DNA from: Vreelandella azerica
GTDB lineage: Bacteria > Pseudomonadota > Gammaproteobacteria > Pseudomonadales > Halomonadaceae
DNA: 64,000 nucleotides
Reading direction: 5' to 3'
Assembly: GCF_013112225.1 (NCBI RefSeq)
Contig: NZ_JABFHI010000002.1
Span: 434,001-498,000, forward strand
Below are positions 17,214-25,669 of the stretch, in pieces (position 1 is the stretch's first letter; each line of letters opens with the position of its first letter). The notes beneath the pieces were generated by a model, which worked only from the letters and a program-made list of their open reading frames with translations, was not told the DNA's origin and ran no database searches. The position numbers and the translations under genes were made by a program.

Positions 17214-18710
17214 ATGCTTCGTTGCATAACTCCCCTTGCCCTGGTCACTGCTGTACTGGCAACACCTGCTGTTGCTCAGGATGTCAATCAGACAGATAAC
17301 GACTGGTTCACCGCCGGTCAGGCACGTATTCAGGCCGAACTTGCCAAGCAGGCCAACACCAACACTGCCAAGAACGTCATCCTGATGATCGCTGACGGCA
17401 ACGGCGTCGGCACCAACTACGCCACTCGCTTGTTCATGGGTCAGCAGGAAGGCGGTTTGGGCGATGATTTCGTCATGCCCTATGAGGAATTCCCCAATCT
17501 GGCACTGGCCAAAACCTATAACGTCAACGCCCAGACCCCAGACAGTGCCGGTACTGGTACTGCCATGATGAGCGGCGTCAAGACCAAGGCGGGCATCATT
17601 GGCGTCAACGAAAACGTTAATCGTGGCGATTGCTCCACGCTGCCCGGCAACGAACTGACCAGCATCACTGAGATTATGCACGGCATGGGCAAGTCTGCTG
17701 GCTTCGTCAGCACGGCGCGGGTTACCCACGCAACACCTGCCTCGGTTTATGCCAAGACCGTTGACCGTAATTTCGAAGACGACTCTCAGTTACCTGAAGG
17801 CTGCGACACCCAGAAAGATATTGCCACTCAGCTGATCGACGCCATGGAAGCCGGTCTGGTTTCGGTTGCTATGGGCGGTGGTTACCGTCACTTTGTACCT
17901 GCCGGTGAAGAGCTGCCGGTGGGTGGTACTGGTCGTCGTACTGATGACATCAACCTGATCGAGCGCGCCACTGAGTTGGGTGCCTACCATGCCCATAACG
18001 ATGAAACCTTTGCCAATGCGCCTGTTGACGGCACGCCGCTGCTGGGCCTGTTTGAAAGCTCGCACATGATGTACTCAGCCGACCGTTATGACGAGCCGTC
18101 ACTTGCAGATATGGCCGAAGCCGCCGTCAGCTCACTGTCTAACGACGAAGATGGTTTCTTCCTGCAAGTAGAATCCGGTCGCGTTGACCATGCCAATCAC
18201 GCCGGTAACCTGGCACGTGTTGTCACCGACGGCGCCGCCTTTGCTGAAGCTGTTGAGCGCGTCATCAGCATGGTCGACCTGTCCGAGACCATGGTCATCG
18301 TCACCGCTGACCACGAACACGCCCTGGCCTTCAACGGTTATTGCGGACGCGGTTCTGACATCCTTGGCCTGTGCATGGAAATCGACGGTAACGGCGTCGA
18401 GCACACAGGTGAGCCGCTGCTGGGATCTGATGGCAAGCCCTACACAGTTGCCGGTTACCTGAACGGCCCGGGCTCAGTAATGACCCAGCAGCAGGACGGC
18501 AACTACTTCGGTACTCGCCCAGAGGTAACCGAAGAGCAGGCCACCGATATCGACTACATCCAGCAAGCGCTGGTACCCAGAAGTTCTGAAACCCACGCTG
18601 GCCCTGACGTGGCGGTCTACGCCATTGGCCCCTGGTCTCACCTGCTCAACGGCAGCATCGAGCAGAACGTGGTCTTCCACGCCATGCACTACGCGGCTAC
18701 TGCTGAGTAA
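17214..18710 (+). CDS. Secreted alkaline phosphatase (PhoA family)
   Basis: A zinc/magnesium metalloenzyme that releases phosphate from monoesters in the periplasm. I choose the ATG at 17214 because it starts a clean signal peptide ('MLRCITPLALVTAVLATPAVAQ') after a GAGG. The upstream in-frame ATG at 17178 would add 12 residues ahead of it. Mature features are the metal site 'NVILMIADGNGVG', the catalytic serine in 'TPDSAGTGTAMMSG', 'GFVSTARVTHATPASVYA', 'LQVESGRVDHANHAGN' and 'VIVTADHEHALAFNGY', with a final 'HAGPDVAVYAIGP' that supplies the last zinc histidine. Length (498 residues) fits. It is followed by a strong hairpin and then by an exported protein, an ABC transporter and metal-related proteins on the same strand, which suggests a link to metal supply. 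Confidence 0.93.
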   Translation: MLRCITPLALVTAVLATPAVAQDVNQTDNDWFTAGQARIQAELAKQANTNTAKNVILMIADGNGVGTNYATRLFMGQQEGGLGDDFVMPYEEFPNLALAKTYNVNAQTPDSAGTGTAMMSGVKTKAGIIGVNENVNRGDCSTLPGNELTSITEIMHGMGKSAGFVSTARVTHATPASVYAKTVDRNFEDDSQLPEGCDTQKDIATQLIDAMEAGLVSVAMGGGYRHFVPAGEELPVGGTGRRTDDINLIERATELGAYHAHNDETFANAPVDGTPLLGLFESSHMMYSADRYDEPSLADMAEAAVSSLSNDEDGFFLQVESGRVDHANHAGNLARVVTDGAAFAEAVERVISMVDLSETMVIVTADHEHALAFNGYCGRGSDILGLCMEIDGNGVEHTGEPLLGSDGKPYTVAGYLNGPGSVMTQQQDGNYFGTRPEVTEEQATDIDYIQQALVPRSSETHAGPDVAVYAIGPWSHLLNGSIEQNVVFHAMHYAATAE

Positions 18711-18733
18711 CCAGTACGCACTATCGTCAACAT

Positions 18734-18758
18734 CCGGGGAGGTCCTTGGCCTCCCCGG
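18734..18758 (+). terminator. Strong intercistronic hairpin after the alkaline phosphatase gene
   Basis: Perfect nine-base GC-rich stem CCGGGGAGG / CCTCCCCGG with a seven-base loop, 24 bases after the stop codon. There is no T run, so it is either an mRNA-stabilising or processing hairpin or a weak terminator that lowers expression of the five genes downstream. Confidence 0.65.
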
Positions 18759-18780
18759 CTGCGCATTGTGGAGAGTTTTC

Positions 18781-19218
18781 ATGAACCGACGCACATTTCT
18801 CGCCTCTGGCCTGGCCTCGGCTGGCTTGCTCATGGGCACGTCAATGGTGTCTCGGCTCGCTCAGGCAGACACCTTGATCAAGCTGCGTGATCTTTACGCC
18901 CGCGATCGTGGCGTTTCAGATCTCGCTTTAAGCCTTGAAGGTAAGCGCATCACCGTGGACGGCTTCATGGCACCACCGCTAAAGGCTGAGAGCGAATTTT
19001 TTGTCCTGACCCGAATTCCAATGGCGGTCTGCCCGTTTTGCGAGACAGAAGCCGACTGGCCGGATGACATTCTGGCCGTTTACACCAAGCGCACCGTCGA
19101 TGTAGTGCCGTTCAATATCCGCCTGCAAGCCCGTGGCGTGCTGGAGCTTGGCCCCTACCGTGACCCGGAGACCGGCTTTTTGAGCATGGTGCGCCTGGCC
19201 GATGCCAGCTACAGCTGA
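18781..19218 (+). CDS. Small Tat-exported protein with CxxC motif (DUF3299-like, uncertain)
   Basis: A 145-residue protein starting at ATG 18781; a longer frame begins further left but only this start gives a signal sequence. The N-terminus 'MNRRTFLASGLASAGLL' is a twin-arginine export signal ending near 'LAQA'. The mature part contains 'LEGKRITVDGFMAPPL', 'FFVLTRIPMAVCPFCETEA' (a CPFC pair) and 'ARGVLELGPYRDPETGF'. This arrangement resembles small exported proteins coded beside MacB/FtsX-type ABC transporters, for example the zinc-linked PA4063-PA4066 group of Pseudomonas aeruginosa; the comparison is from memory and moderate. The CxxC could bind metal or be a disulfide. It is followed 13 bases later by the ATPase gene. 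Confidence 0.7.
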   Translation: MNRRTFLASGLASAGLLMGTSMVSRLAQADTLIKLRDLYARDRGVSDLALSLEGKRITVDGFMAPPLKAESEFFVLTRIPMAVCPFCETEADWPDDILAVYTKRTVDVVPFNIRLQARGVLELGPYRDPETGFLSMVRLADASYS

Positions 19219-19231
19219 GGGGGCCTGTTAC

Positions 19232-19947
19232 ATGACTCTTCCTCTGAGTGTCGAGGCACTGCAGGTCAGGGCCGAATCTGGCCAGCTGCTGCTCGATATT
19301 CCTCATCTGGCGCTTGAGCCAGGGCGTTCGCTGGGCATTCGCGGGCCGTCTGGGGCGGGCAAGTCGACCCTCTTGTATGCGCTTTCCGGCTTGCTTGACC
19401 ACCTGGAAGGGCATATTGGTTGGGGGATACCAACCTGGTCGAGCTTTCTCAGCGGCGTCGCGCCGCCTTTCGCGAGCGCCATGTGGGCATGATCTTTCAG
19501 GATTTTCTGCTGTTTGAGGAGCTGGATGCCTTGACCAACGCCGGGCTCTCGGCCTTGTTTCGTCCACGCAGTGAACGTGCCGGTATCCGCGCACGGGCGG
19601 CCGAGCATCTGCAGCGGCTGGGAATTCAGGATGGCACGCGCAAGGTGGCCAGCTTCTCTGGCGGCGAGCGCCAGCGGGTTGCCGTGGCCCGCGCCCTTGC
19701 GGCTAACCCGGATATCCTGCTGGCCGATGAACCCACCGCCAGTCTGCACCGCAGTGCTGCCGATGCGCTGAGCCAGGACCTGGTAGCGCTGGCCCGCGAT
19801 GCAGGCACCAGCTTGATCGTGGTCAGCCATGACGAGCGCCTGCTGGCATGTATGGATGAGGTGCTAACGATTGCCGATGGTCGCCCGGCAGACCCTGCTG
19901 ACGCAGATGACACTGACGCAGACAAAAGGACCATCAACCATGCGTGA
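19232..19947 (+). CDS. ABC transporter ATPase, LolD/MacB type (frameshifted in this sequence)
   Basis: ATPase of a mechanotransmission-type ABC system with the FtsX-like permease just downstream. Frame one gives Walker A 'GPSGAGKSTLLYALSGLL' and then derails. Frame two gives the Q-loop 'MIFQDFLLFEEL', signature 'FSGGERQRVAVARAL', Walker B 'ILLADEPTASL' and His switch 'LIVVSHDERLL'. One added G in the G5 run at 19422-19426 joins them ('HIGWG' to 'DTNLVELSQRRR') into a protein of about 238 residues, the normal length. The stop overlaps the permease start (ATGCGTGA), so the two are translationally coupled. The start at 19232 is chosen because it begins the typical N-terminal strand. Confidence 0.85.
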
Positions 19948-21256
19948 TTTGTGGGACGGGCTGCCCATCGTGGCCCAGGAAATGCTGCTGCTAGGGGCTT
20001 GGTTATTACCGATCCTGTTGATCGGAGCGGCACTGCTGTATGGTTTTGCGGCTACTCGCCTGATCCGCGACATGCTGTGGCGCTTTCGCTGGGCTAACCT
20101 GACCTTTGTGATCCTGATTGCGGTGGCGGTGGGCATGGGCAGCGCCTTGATCGCCCAGGAACGCGGGCTTCGCCAGGGCAGTGCCAAGGCCGCTGACAAG
20201 TTTGACCTGCTGGTGACGCCACCCGGCAGCGAAATGACCATGATGCTGGCCGCCGTCTACCTCCAGCCCAGCGATGTCGGCCTGCTCAATGGCCCGACTT
20301 ATCAGCAGATTGCACGCCATGAGCGGGTCGAGATTGCCGCACCACTGGCCTTCGGCGATAGTTACCAGCGTTCGCCGATTGTCGGCACCACGGCGCAATT
20401 CACCCGCCACCTGACCGATGACAGCGTTGAAGGCAGACTCTGGGAGACAACCTATGAAGCGGTAGTCGGGGCAGCAGCGGAGCTTGCCATCGGCGACACT
20501 TTCCAGCCATCTCACGGTGTGGGCGTAGAGGCTGGCCTGGAAGCTGATCCGCATGACGCACATTTCGAGGTAGTGGGGCGCATGCCGCGCACCGGCTCGC
20601 CCTGGGACCGCGCCATTCTGATGCCGGTCGAGGCCGTCTGGGAGGTTCATGGGCTGGCCAATGGCCATGCGCCCGAGCGACGTGACCAGCTGGGCCCGCC
20701 TTTTGATGCTGACTACTTCCCCGGCACCCCAGCGATTATCGTCAAGGCCGAAGAACTATGGGCCAACTACGCCCTGCGCTCAGAGTTCAGCCGCAACGAA
20801 AACACCATGGCGTTCTTTCCGGCGACCGTGTTGACCGACTTGTATCGGGTGATGGGCGATGTGCGTCAGGCGATGTCGATCACTACGCTGGTGACCCAGA
20901 TGCTGGTCGCCGCCAGCGTGCTGCTGGCGCTATTGATTCTGTCCCGTTTGTTTGCCCGTCAGATGGCGCTGCTGCGCGCTTTGGGTGCTCCCAACCGCTT
21001 TTTGATGGCGGTGGTGTGGGGCTACTGCGCGGTGCTGATTCTCGGCGGCACCCTGCTGGGGCTAGGAGTAGGTCAGGGCGCTGCCAGCGTGCTGTCGGCC
21101 GTGATTACTCAGCGCACTGACATTCTGGTCGAGGCGCGTCTTGGCTGGCAGGAAATCCGCCTGGCCGCTGCTTTCGCCGGCATTACCCTGGCTTTGGCCA
21201 TGCTTCCTGCCCTGGCGGTCCTGCGCCAACCCACTGTTACCCATCTAAGAAGCTAA
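19940..21256 (+). CDS. ABC transporter permease, FtsX/MacB-like
   Basis: A 438-residue permease starting at ATG 19940, which overlaps the ATPase stop; a longer frame from 19871 is rejected because it would overlap the ATPase by a further 69 bases. It has an N-terminal membrane segment pair (about 10-65). A large periplasmic MacB-PCD-like domain follows (about 70-310, with 'DKFDLLVTPPGSEMTMML' at its base). Three C-terminal membrane helices come last, with the conserved cytoplasmic motif 'RLFARQMALLRALGAPNRF'. Such permeases usually extract or transmit rather than import; some related clusters are zinc-regulated. The gene is followed after 16 bases by a His-rich PCuAC-like protein. Direction and cargo are not known. 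Confidence 0.88.
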   Translation: MRDLWDGLPIVAQEMLLLGAWLLPILLIGAALLYGFAATRLIRDMLWRFRWANLTFVILIAVAVGMGSALIAQERGLRQGSAKAADKFDLLVTPPGSEMTMMLAAVYLQPSDVGLLNGPTYQQIARHERVEIAAPLAFGDSYQRSPIVGTTAQFTRHLTDDSVEGRLWETTYEAVVGAAAELAIGDTFQPSHGVGVEAGLEADPHDAHFEVVGRMPRTGSPWDRAILMPVEAVWEVHGLANGHAPERRDQLGPPFDADYFPGTPAIIVKAEELWANYALRSEFSRNENTMAFFPATVLTDLYRVMGDVRQAMSITTLVTQMLVAASVLLALLILSRLFARQMALLRALGAPNRFLMAVVWGYCAVLILGGTLLGLGVGQGAASVLSAVITQRTDILVEARLGWQEIRLAAAFAGITLALAMLPALAVLRQPTVTHLRS

Positions 21257-21272
21257 TAGCGGAGATACCCTG

Positions 21273-21875
21273 ATGATTAAGCCTTGTGCAACGGCTGTGT
21301 CTTTTAAAACCCTTATCGCTTCCCTGTTGCTGGTTGCGGGATTGATGGCTGTCACGGCCTTTGCCGGCGGCCATGAGCAAGGCGATACCGATCACCATGA
21401 CGAACAACACGCGGATGATCACGGCCAGGATGACAGTCATGACGACGATAAGCATGACGACGAGGCCAGCCACGTCAGCGAACTAGACAACCTGCGCGCC
21501 CTGCACGCCTGGACCAACGCCACTCGCGACAGAGACGCGCATATCTATGTGGAGCTGGAAAACACCGGCACTCAGACCATTACGCTGACCGGTGCGTATG
21601 CCGAGATCGCACAAACGGCGCAGTTGACTGGTTTTCGTCTGGTAGATGGGGAACCTCAGTATGCGCCGATTGAGGCCATGCCTTTGGACCCCTCCAGCAC
21701 TTTGGTGCTCTCGCCCAATGGGTTGTCTATCCAGCTAGAAGGCCTCTCCAAAGCTCTGAAAGAAGGCGAACATTTTGATGTTCACCTTGACACTAATGCT
21801 GGAAGGTTGGCATTGCATGTTGAAGTCGAAAGTGCGAGCGCCCGCCAGCATAGCCATGCAGGACACGCACATTAA
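21273..21875 (+). CDS. His/Asp-rich periplasmic metallochaperone-like protein (PCuAC/DUF461 fold)
   Basis: A 200-residue exported protein. The signal peptide ends near 'VTAFAG' and is followed by a 35-residue low-complexity stretch (about residues 33-67) of His and Asp that should bind zinc, copper or nickel. The rest resembles the PCuAC copper chaperone domain ('ALHAWTNATRDRDAHIYVEL', 'LSPNGLSIQLEGLSKALKEG'). It lacks a clear copper-binding H-x-Met pair in the usual place, so the metal may differ. The C-terminus ends in another His cluster. It sits between the ABC permease and the TlpA-like gene, with the last base of its stop shared with the next ATG (TAATG). I infer a role in periplasmic metal delivery, perhaps to the phosphatase. 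Confidence 0.75.
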   Translation: MIKPCATAVSFKTLIASLLLVAGLMAVTAFAGGHEQGDTDHHDEQHADDHGQDDSHDDDKHDDEASHVSELDNLRALHAWTNATRDRDAHIYVELENTGTQTITLTGAYAEIAQTAQLTGFRLVDGEPQYAPIEAMPLDPSSTLVLSPNGLSIQLEGLSKALKEGEHFDVHLDTNAGRLALHVEVESASARQHSHAGHAH

Positions 21876-22498
21876 TGCCGTTTAACGCCCAATACCTGAC
21901 CAAAGCGGCAAGTTTATTGCTAGGTATGCTACTGCTTGCTCAATGGACGACTGGGCCGTTGGCAAGGGCTGCTGAATCTATCGCGAGTGAAGGGATTCCG
22001 CTCCACCTGTTGCAGGGCGAAATGCGCGCCTTAAAGCCCACTGAGCCACCACGCTTGGCACCCAAGCAGACACCGTTCAAGACCGCTGATGGACGCGAAC
22101 TGACCCTCGAGTCACTGGATGGACACTGGCGGCTGGTGAATCTCTGGGCAACCTGGTGTGCTCCCTGCCGGGAGGAAATGCCAGCGCTGGATCGGCTGGC
22201 CAAAGCCTACGCAGATAGGCCTTTTGAGGTCATCACCATTGCCTCGGGTCAGCATGACGCCACTGAGATTGCGCGCTTTATGGACGAGACCGGCATCCGT
22301 CGGCTGCCGAGTTACCACAGCCCGGACAGTGCCATCGCCCAGGATCTGGCGGTACTTGGCTTGCCGACGACAGTGCTGATAGACCCCACTGGACGTGAGG
22401 TGGCCCGATTGACGGGGAGCGCTGACTGGTTCTCTGAAGAGGCGCAAGCGGTGATTGATTACCTGCTAACGCTCAATCATTCAGTATCTGACAGCTGA
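21875..22498 (+). CDS. TlpA-like periplasmic thioredoxin
   Basis: A 207-residue thioredoxin-fold protein with an N-terminal membrane/signal segment ('SLLLGMLLLAQWTTGPLARAA') and active site 'WATWCAPCREEMP' (WCAPC). The conserved cis-proline strand 'LGLPTTVLIDPTGREVARLTG' is also present. This is the pattern of reducing periplasmic oxidoreductases of the TlpA/ResA group. Its ATG overlaps the stop of the metallochaperone-like gene, so the two are coupled. It plausibly keeps the cysteine of a partner metal protein reduced (the CPFC protein at 18781 or a PCuAC target). It is the last gene of the run that starts with the phosphatase. Confidence 0.88.
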   Translation: MPFNAQYLTKAASLLLGMLLLAQWTTGPLARAAESIASEGIPLHLLQGEMRALKPTEPPRLAPKQTPFKTADGRELTLESLDGHWRLVNLWATWCAPCREEMPALDRLAKAYADRPFEVITIASGQHDATEIARFMDETGIRRLPSYHSPDSAIAQDLAVLGLPTTVLIDPTGREVARLTGSADWFSEEAQAVIDYLLTLNHSVSDS

Positions 22499-22526
22499 CG
22501 CCAACCATAGATTGACAACTTTCAGA

Positions 22527-22915
22527 CTATATAAATCGGCTGAGAACGTAAGCGTTAATGACAATATGCGCGATGCCGATTATCACAGACAGGCCGTGAA
22601 GTTTTTGAAACGCGCCACTTGTCCTTCATCAGTGGCGCGGTTGATAGCCGGCATCAGAAGCTGGCGTGTGGGGATGACGGTCATAGCGATGGCGGCCATT
22701 AAAAGGGCTGAGACGCGATCAAATGGCCATAGCAGCAGGGCTGACAGTCCTGCGACGACAAGAACAAACAGGTAAAAGTGCGGGAAGGCGCGCCTGATCG
22801 AGGCGCGCGCGACGTCTGTAGGCAGCGTGGTCAGCAAAAACGCCGCAAAACCGAACGAGTAAAGGACCATCCCGCCAAACAGTAATGCAGAGAACAATAG
22901 GGCTGCTGTATACAT
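22527..22915 (-). CDS. DUF4149/TMEM205-like membrane protein (frameshifted near C-terminus)
   Basis: A small inner-membrane protein with four predicted hydrophobic segments, starting 'MYTAALLFSALLFGGMVLYS'. The frame as given stops after 110 residues at 22583. One extra base in the five-base T run at 22602-22606 restores the usual DUF4149 ending ('RFKKLHGLSVIIGIAHIVIN', then 'AYVLSRFI') and a stop at 22527, giving about 129 residues. The restored ending matches the family's last membrane helix, so the break is probably a sequence error. Function of the family is unknown. It lies convergent with the TlpA-like gene and 53 bases from the chemoreceptor stop. Confidence 0.78.
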
Positions 22916-22968
22916 CGGATATTTCTCCTCGGTGGCGTCACCAGGTTTTCAGTCTGCAGCGAAACCCA

Positions 22969-24588
22969 TCAATTGAGCTGATGGGGCAATAGCGCCGTGC
23001 TGTGTTTTTCACTATCGGGTAGCTTGAAGGCTCTAATAGCATGCAGCAGGTCACGGGCGTGTTCTTCCAGCTGGCCAGCTGATTCAGCGCTTTCCTGAAT
23101 ATTGAGCGTATTGCGCTGGGTAACACGATCCATATCGGTAACCGCTTCGTTCACCTCACCCACACCTTTGCTTTGTTCCGCGCTGGCTTGGCTTATCTCA
23201 TTCATGATGGCGGTGACCCGTTCAATCGCGGCAACAATGTCTTCGGTAGATTTCCGGGCGTCTTCGGCTTGGCTATCGCCATGTTTGACACGCTCCAGGT
23301 TACCGTTGATACGGGTTTTGATTTCACTGGCCGCTTCTGCGCTGCGTTGAGCCAGCTTGCGCACTTCCTGGGCAACCACCGCAAAACCGCGCCCGTGTTC
23401 GCCTGCTCTCGCTGCTTCCACCGAGGCATTCAGCGCCAGGATGTTGGTCTGAAAAGCAATGGCATCAATGGTGGAGATAATACCGGAGATTTCCTGTGAG
23501 CTTTCGCTCAGATCCTTCATTATCTCGGTCATCTGGAATACGGAGTCGCCACCGTGCTTGGCTGTAGAGGCAGCGCTTTCCGCTTCGTTATTGGCCTGCA
23601 TGGAGTTGCTGGCATTCTGTCCGACGGTGCTGTGCAGTTCTTCCATGGCGGATGCCGTTTGTGCCAGGGCGCTGGCTTGCTGCTCCATGCTGGATGCCAA
23701 GTGGCCATTGCCTTCAGCCATCTGGCGGCTGTTGACCGCGACCGTTTCCGCTGAGTGCTGAACTTGGGCCACCAGCTCGCGTAGATGATCCACCATGCCA
23801 GCCAGGGCGGCCATGATACTGGTGTTATCACCGGGGGCCAGGGTTGGCTTGGCGGTCAGATCCCCGCGCCCAACGGCTTGAGCAAAGGCGCGTACTTCAC
23901 GCGGTTCGGCACCGAGGTCGCGAACAATCTTGCGGGCAATGAACCAGGCAATGGCGATACTCAGTAAGACGGCCGCCAAGGTCAGCAGAATCATCAGGCG
24001 TCCGAAACCTTCGGCAACATCACGGGCAACCGCTGTATCGGCGGCGGTATTGGCTTCCTGGTAATCGATAAAGGTATTAATACTGTTCAGCCACTCTGCA
24101 AAGGCATCGCCGCCTTCACCCACCACGGTTTCGCGCGCATTGATAAAGTCGCCATCACGCCGGTCGTTGATAATGTCACGGGCAAACTCCCGACCCGCTT
24201 GCGCGCGGCGGTCAATATCCGCCAGCATGGTTCTTTCTTCTTCAGTGACCGTGTTGGCATGGTTCTCGATCATGGTCTCCAGGCCGCGCTCGGCTTGGCG
24301 GTAGTTATCGGCAAGCTGCTCATATAGGTTGACCAGGCTGTCAACATCGCTTGTGTCACTGACCAGGGTAATATCGCGCAGTGCAATGGCGCGATCATGG
24401 ACGCTGCCGCGAAAGTTGATCGCATAACGCATCATCTGTCCATTGATATCATTAATCGCATACAGGCGATTATCGATGGTGTTGACACGATCAATGCCCA
24501 CTGCCGTCAGCAAACTGAACATGACAAGAAGCGCGCCAAAACCGACAAATAGGCGGTTGCGAACTTTAAGACGGGGGAAGCGCAGCAT
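22969..24588 (-). CDS. Methyl-accepting chemotaxis protein (Tsr/Tar-like)
   Basis: A 539-residue chemoreceptor. An N-terminal membrane helix (about 12-32) is followed by a periplasmic four-helix-bundle domain (about 33-190), a second membrane helix (about 193-215) and a HAMP domain. The signalling domain has the highly conserved hairpin tip 'ISTIDAIAFQTNILALNASVEAARAGEHGRGFAVVA' region (seen at about residues 380-415). It signals to CheA/CheW, which are not encoded in this window. The ligand is unknown; the periplasmic domain is of the 4HB type that can bind amino acids or small organic acids. AGGAG lies seven bases before ATG 24588. It is a single-gene unit. Confidence 0.95.
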   Translation of the reverse strand: MLRFPRLKVRNRLFVGFGALLVMFSLLTAVGIDRVNTIDNRLYAINDINGQMMRYAINFRGSVHDRAIALRDITLVSDTSDVDSLVNLYEQLADNYRQAERGLETMIENHANTVTEEERTMLADIDRRAQAGREFARDIINDRRDGDFINARETVVGEGGDAFAEWLNSINTFIDYQEANTAADTAVARDVAEGFGRLMILLTLAAVLLSIAIAWFIARKIVRDLGAEPREVRAFAQAVGRGDLTAKPTLAPGDNTSIMAALAGMVDHLRELVAQVQHSAETVAVNSRQMAEGNGHLASSMEQQASALAQTASAMEELHSTVGQNASNSMQANNEAESAASTAKHGGDSVFQMTEIMKDLSESSQEISGIISTIDAIAFQTNILALNASVEAARAGEHGRGFAVVAQEVRKLAQRSAEAASEIKTRINGNLERVKHGDSQAEDARKSTEDIVAAIERVTAIMNEISQASAEQSKGVGEVNEAVTDMDRVTQRNTLNIQESAESAGQLEEHARDLLHAIRAFKLPDSEKHSTALLPHQLN

Positions 24589-24707
24589 TAAGTATCTCCT
24601 GGTCAGTGAAAAGCGAATCCATAAGGTGACTCAAGATACTTGCTTGTACATGTCTTGTATAGAAAATTATTAACTAGTTTGTTATATTTGGTCAGATTTT
24701 TTGTTGT

Positions 24708-25528
24708 TTATTTAACCTGATATTCAAGTAGTTGCCGAGCATGCCACTCCTGGCCGCTAAATTCCTCGATGGGAACCTGACTAATTAAGTCAGAAAGGGC
24801 ATCTCCCACCCTCTCTGGCATTAAACAGTTACCTTGCACCAGGCGCTGATGGAGATATTCGGCGTGAGGCAGGGCGAGTGAACTGGCGGCACGGATGTGC
24901 TGGCGTAGCCCGGGAGTATCAACCATCCCCGGCTGGAAGAGGGCAACACTGGCGGAATAAGGTGCCAGATCAAGAATAAGCTGTTCGAACAAACGACGTA
25001 AAGCCATCTTGCTGATGCCATAGTACCGGTACCTGGTTGCGCTTGGCGGTCAATGCCCGCACCGACAAGCACCATCCGGCAGAAGTGGGCATGAGATCGG
25101 GCGTTGCCGTCAAGATAGGGTAGCAATGCCTGAATCAATCTTAACGGGGCTATCACATTCAGCGCCAGCGCTGCCTCAAGGTCATCCGGCTTCCAATGTT
25201 GCAAATCATCGGTGGGTATCCCTATTCCCGCGCAATGGATAAAGCCCTCCAGCCTGAATGAGTGGCTGTGTAATGTGTATTGCAGGCCGTTGATCACTGC
25301 TTCGCATTCCTGGCGATGGGCCAAGTCCCCGGCAATGGCGATAAAGGTGCCTTGCGGGTGTTGCTGGCGCAACCGAGTCATCATGGCCTCCAGTGGGGCC
25401 TTGCGGCGCGCCAGCAGTATCAGGGCCTTGCCCTGCTCAGCGAGTTTCTCAGCAGTGGCACTGCCAATACCGCTGCTGGCGCCGGTAATGATGACAGTCT
25501 CAAAACCGGGGTGTGCAACCTTTGTCAT
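24708..25528 (-). CDS. Short-chain dehydrogenase/reductase (frameshifted in this sequence)
   Basis: An NAD(P)-dependent oxidoreductase of the classical SDR type. Frame one from ATG 25528 (after AGGAG) has the Rossmann motif 'VIITGASSGIGSATAEKL' and 'FIHCAGIGIP'. Near 25022-25029 the frame changes, and frame two continues with the catalytic 'YGISKMALRRLFEQL' (Tyr and Lys of YxxxK) and the substrate-side 'LFQPGMVDTPGLRQ'. A one-base addition restores a protein of about 273 residues with both halves of the active site, so it is probably a sequence error. The substrate is unknown; distant resemblance is to sepiapterin-reductase-like and YciK-like SDRs. The neighbours, a chemoreceptor and a CDF exporter, give no hint. 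Confidence 0.82.
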
Positions 25529-25669
25529 GTCCTGTCTCCTGGACGATCGCTAGCGGGTCCATTGAATTCCAACTGTAAAGGCGTCAATGTCCTACTATCA
25601 GTATCAAGAAAGTATTGATGACAAGTGTGCGATGGCTGATTCAGCGCTTCAACAATAAAGGTCTGTTAT

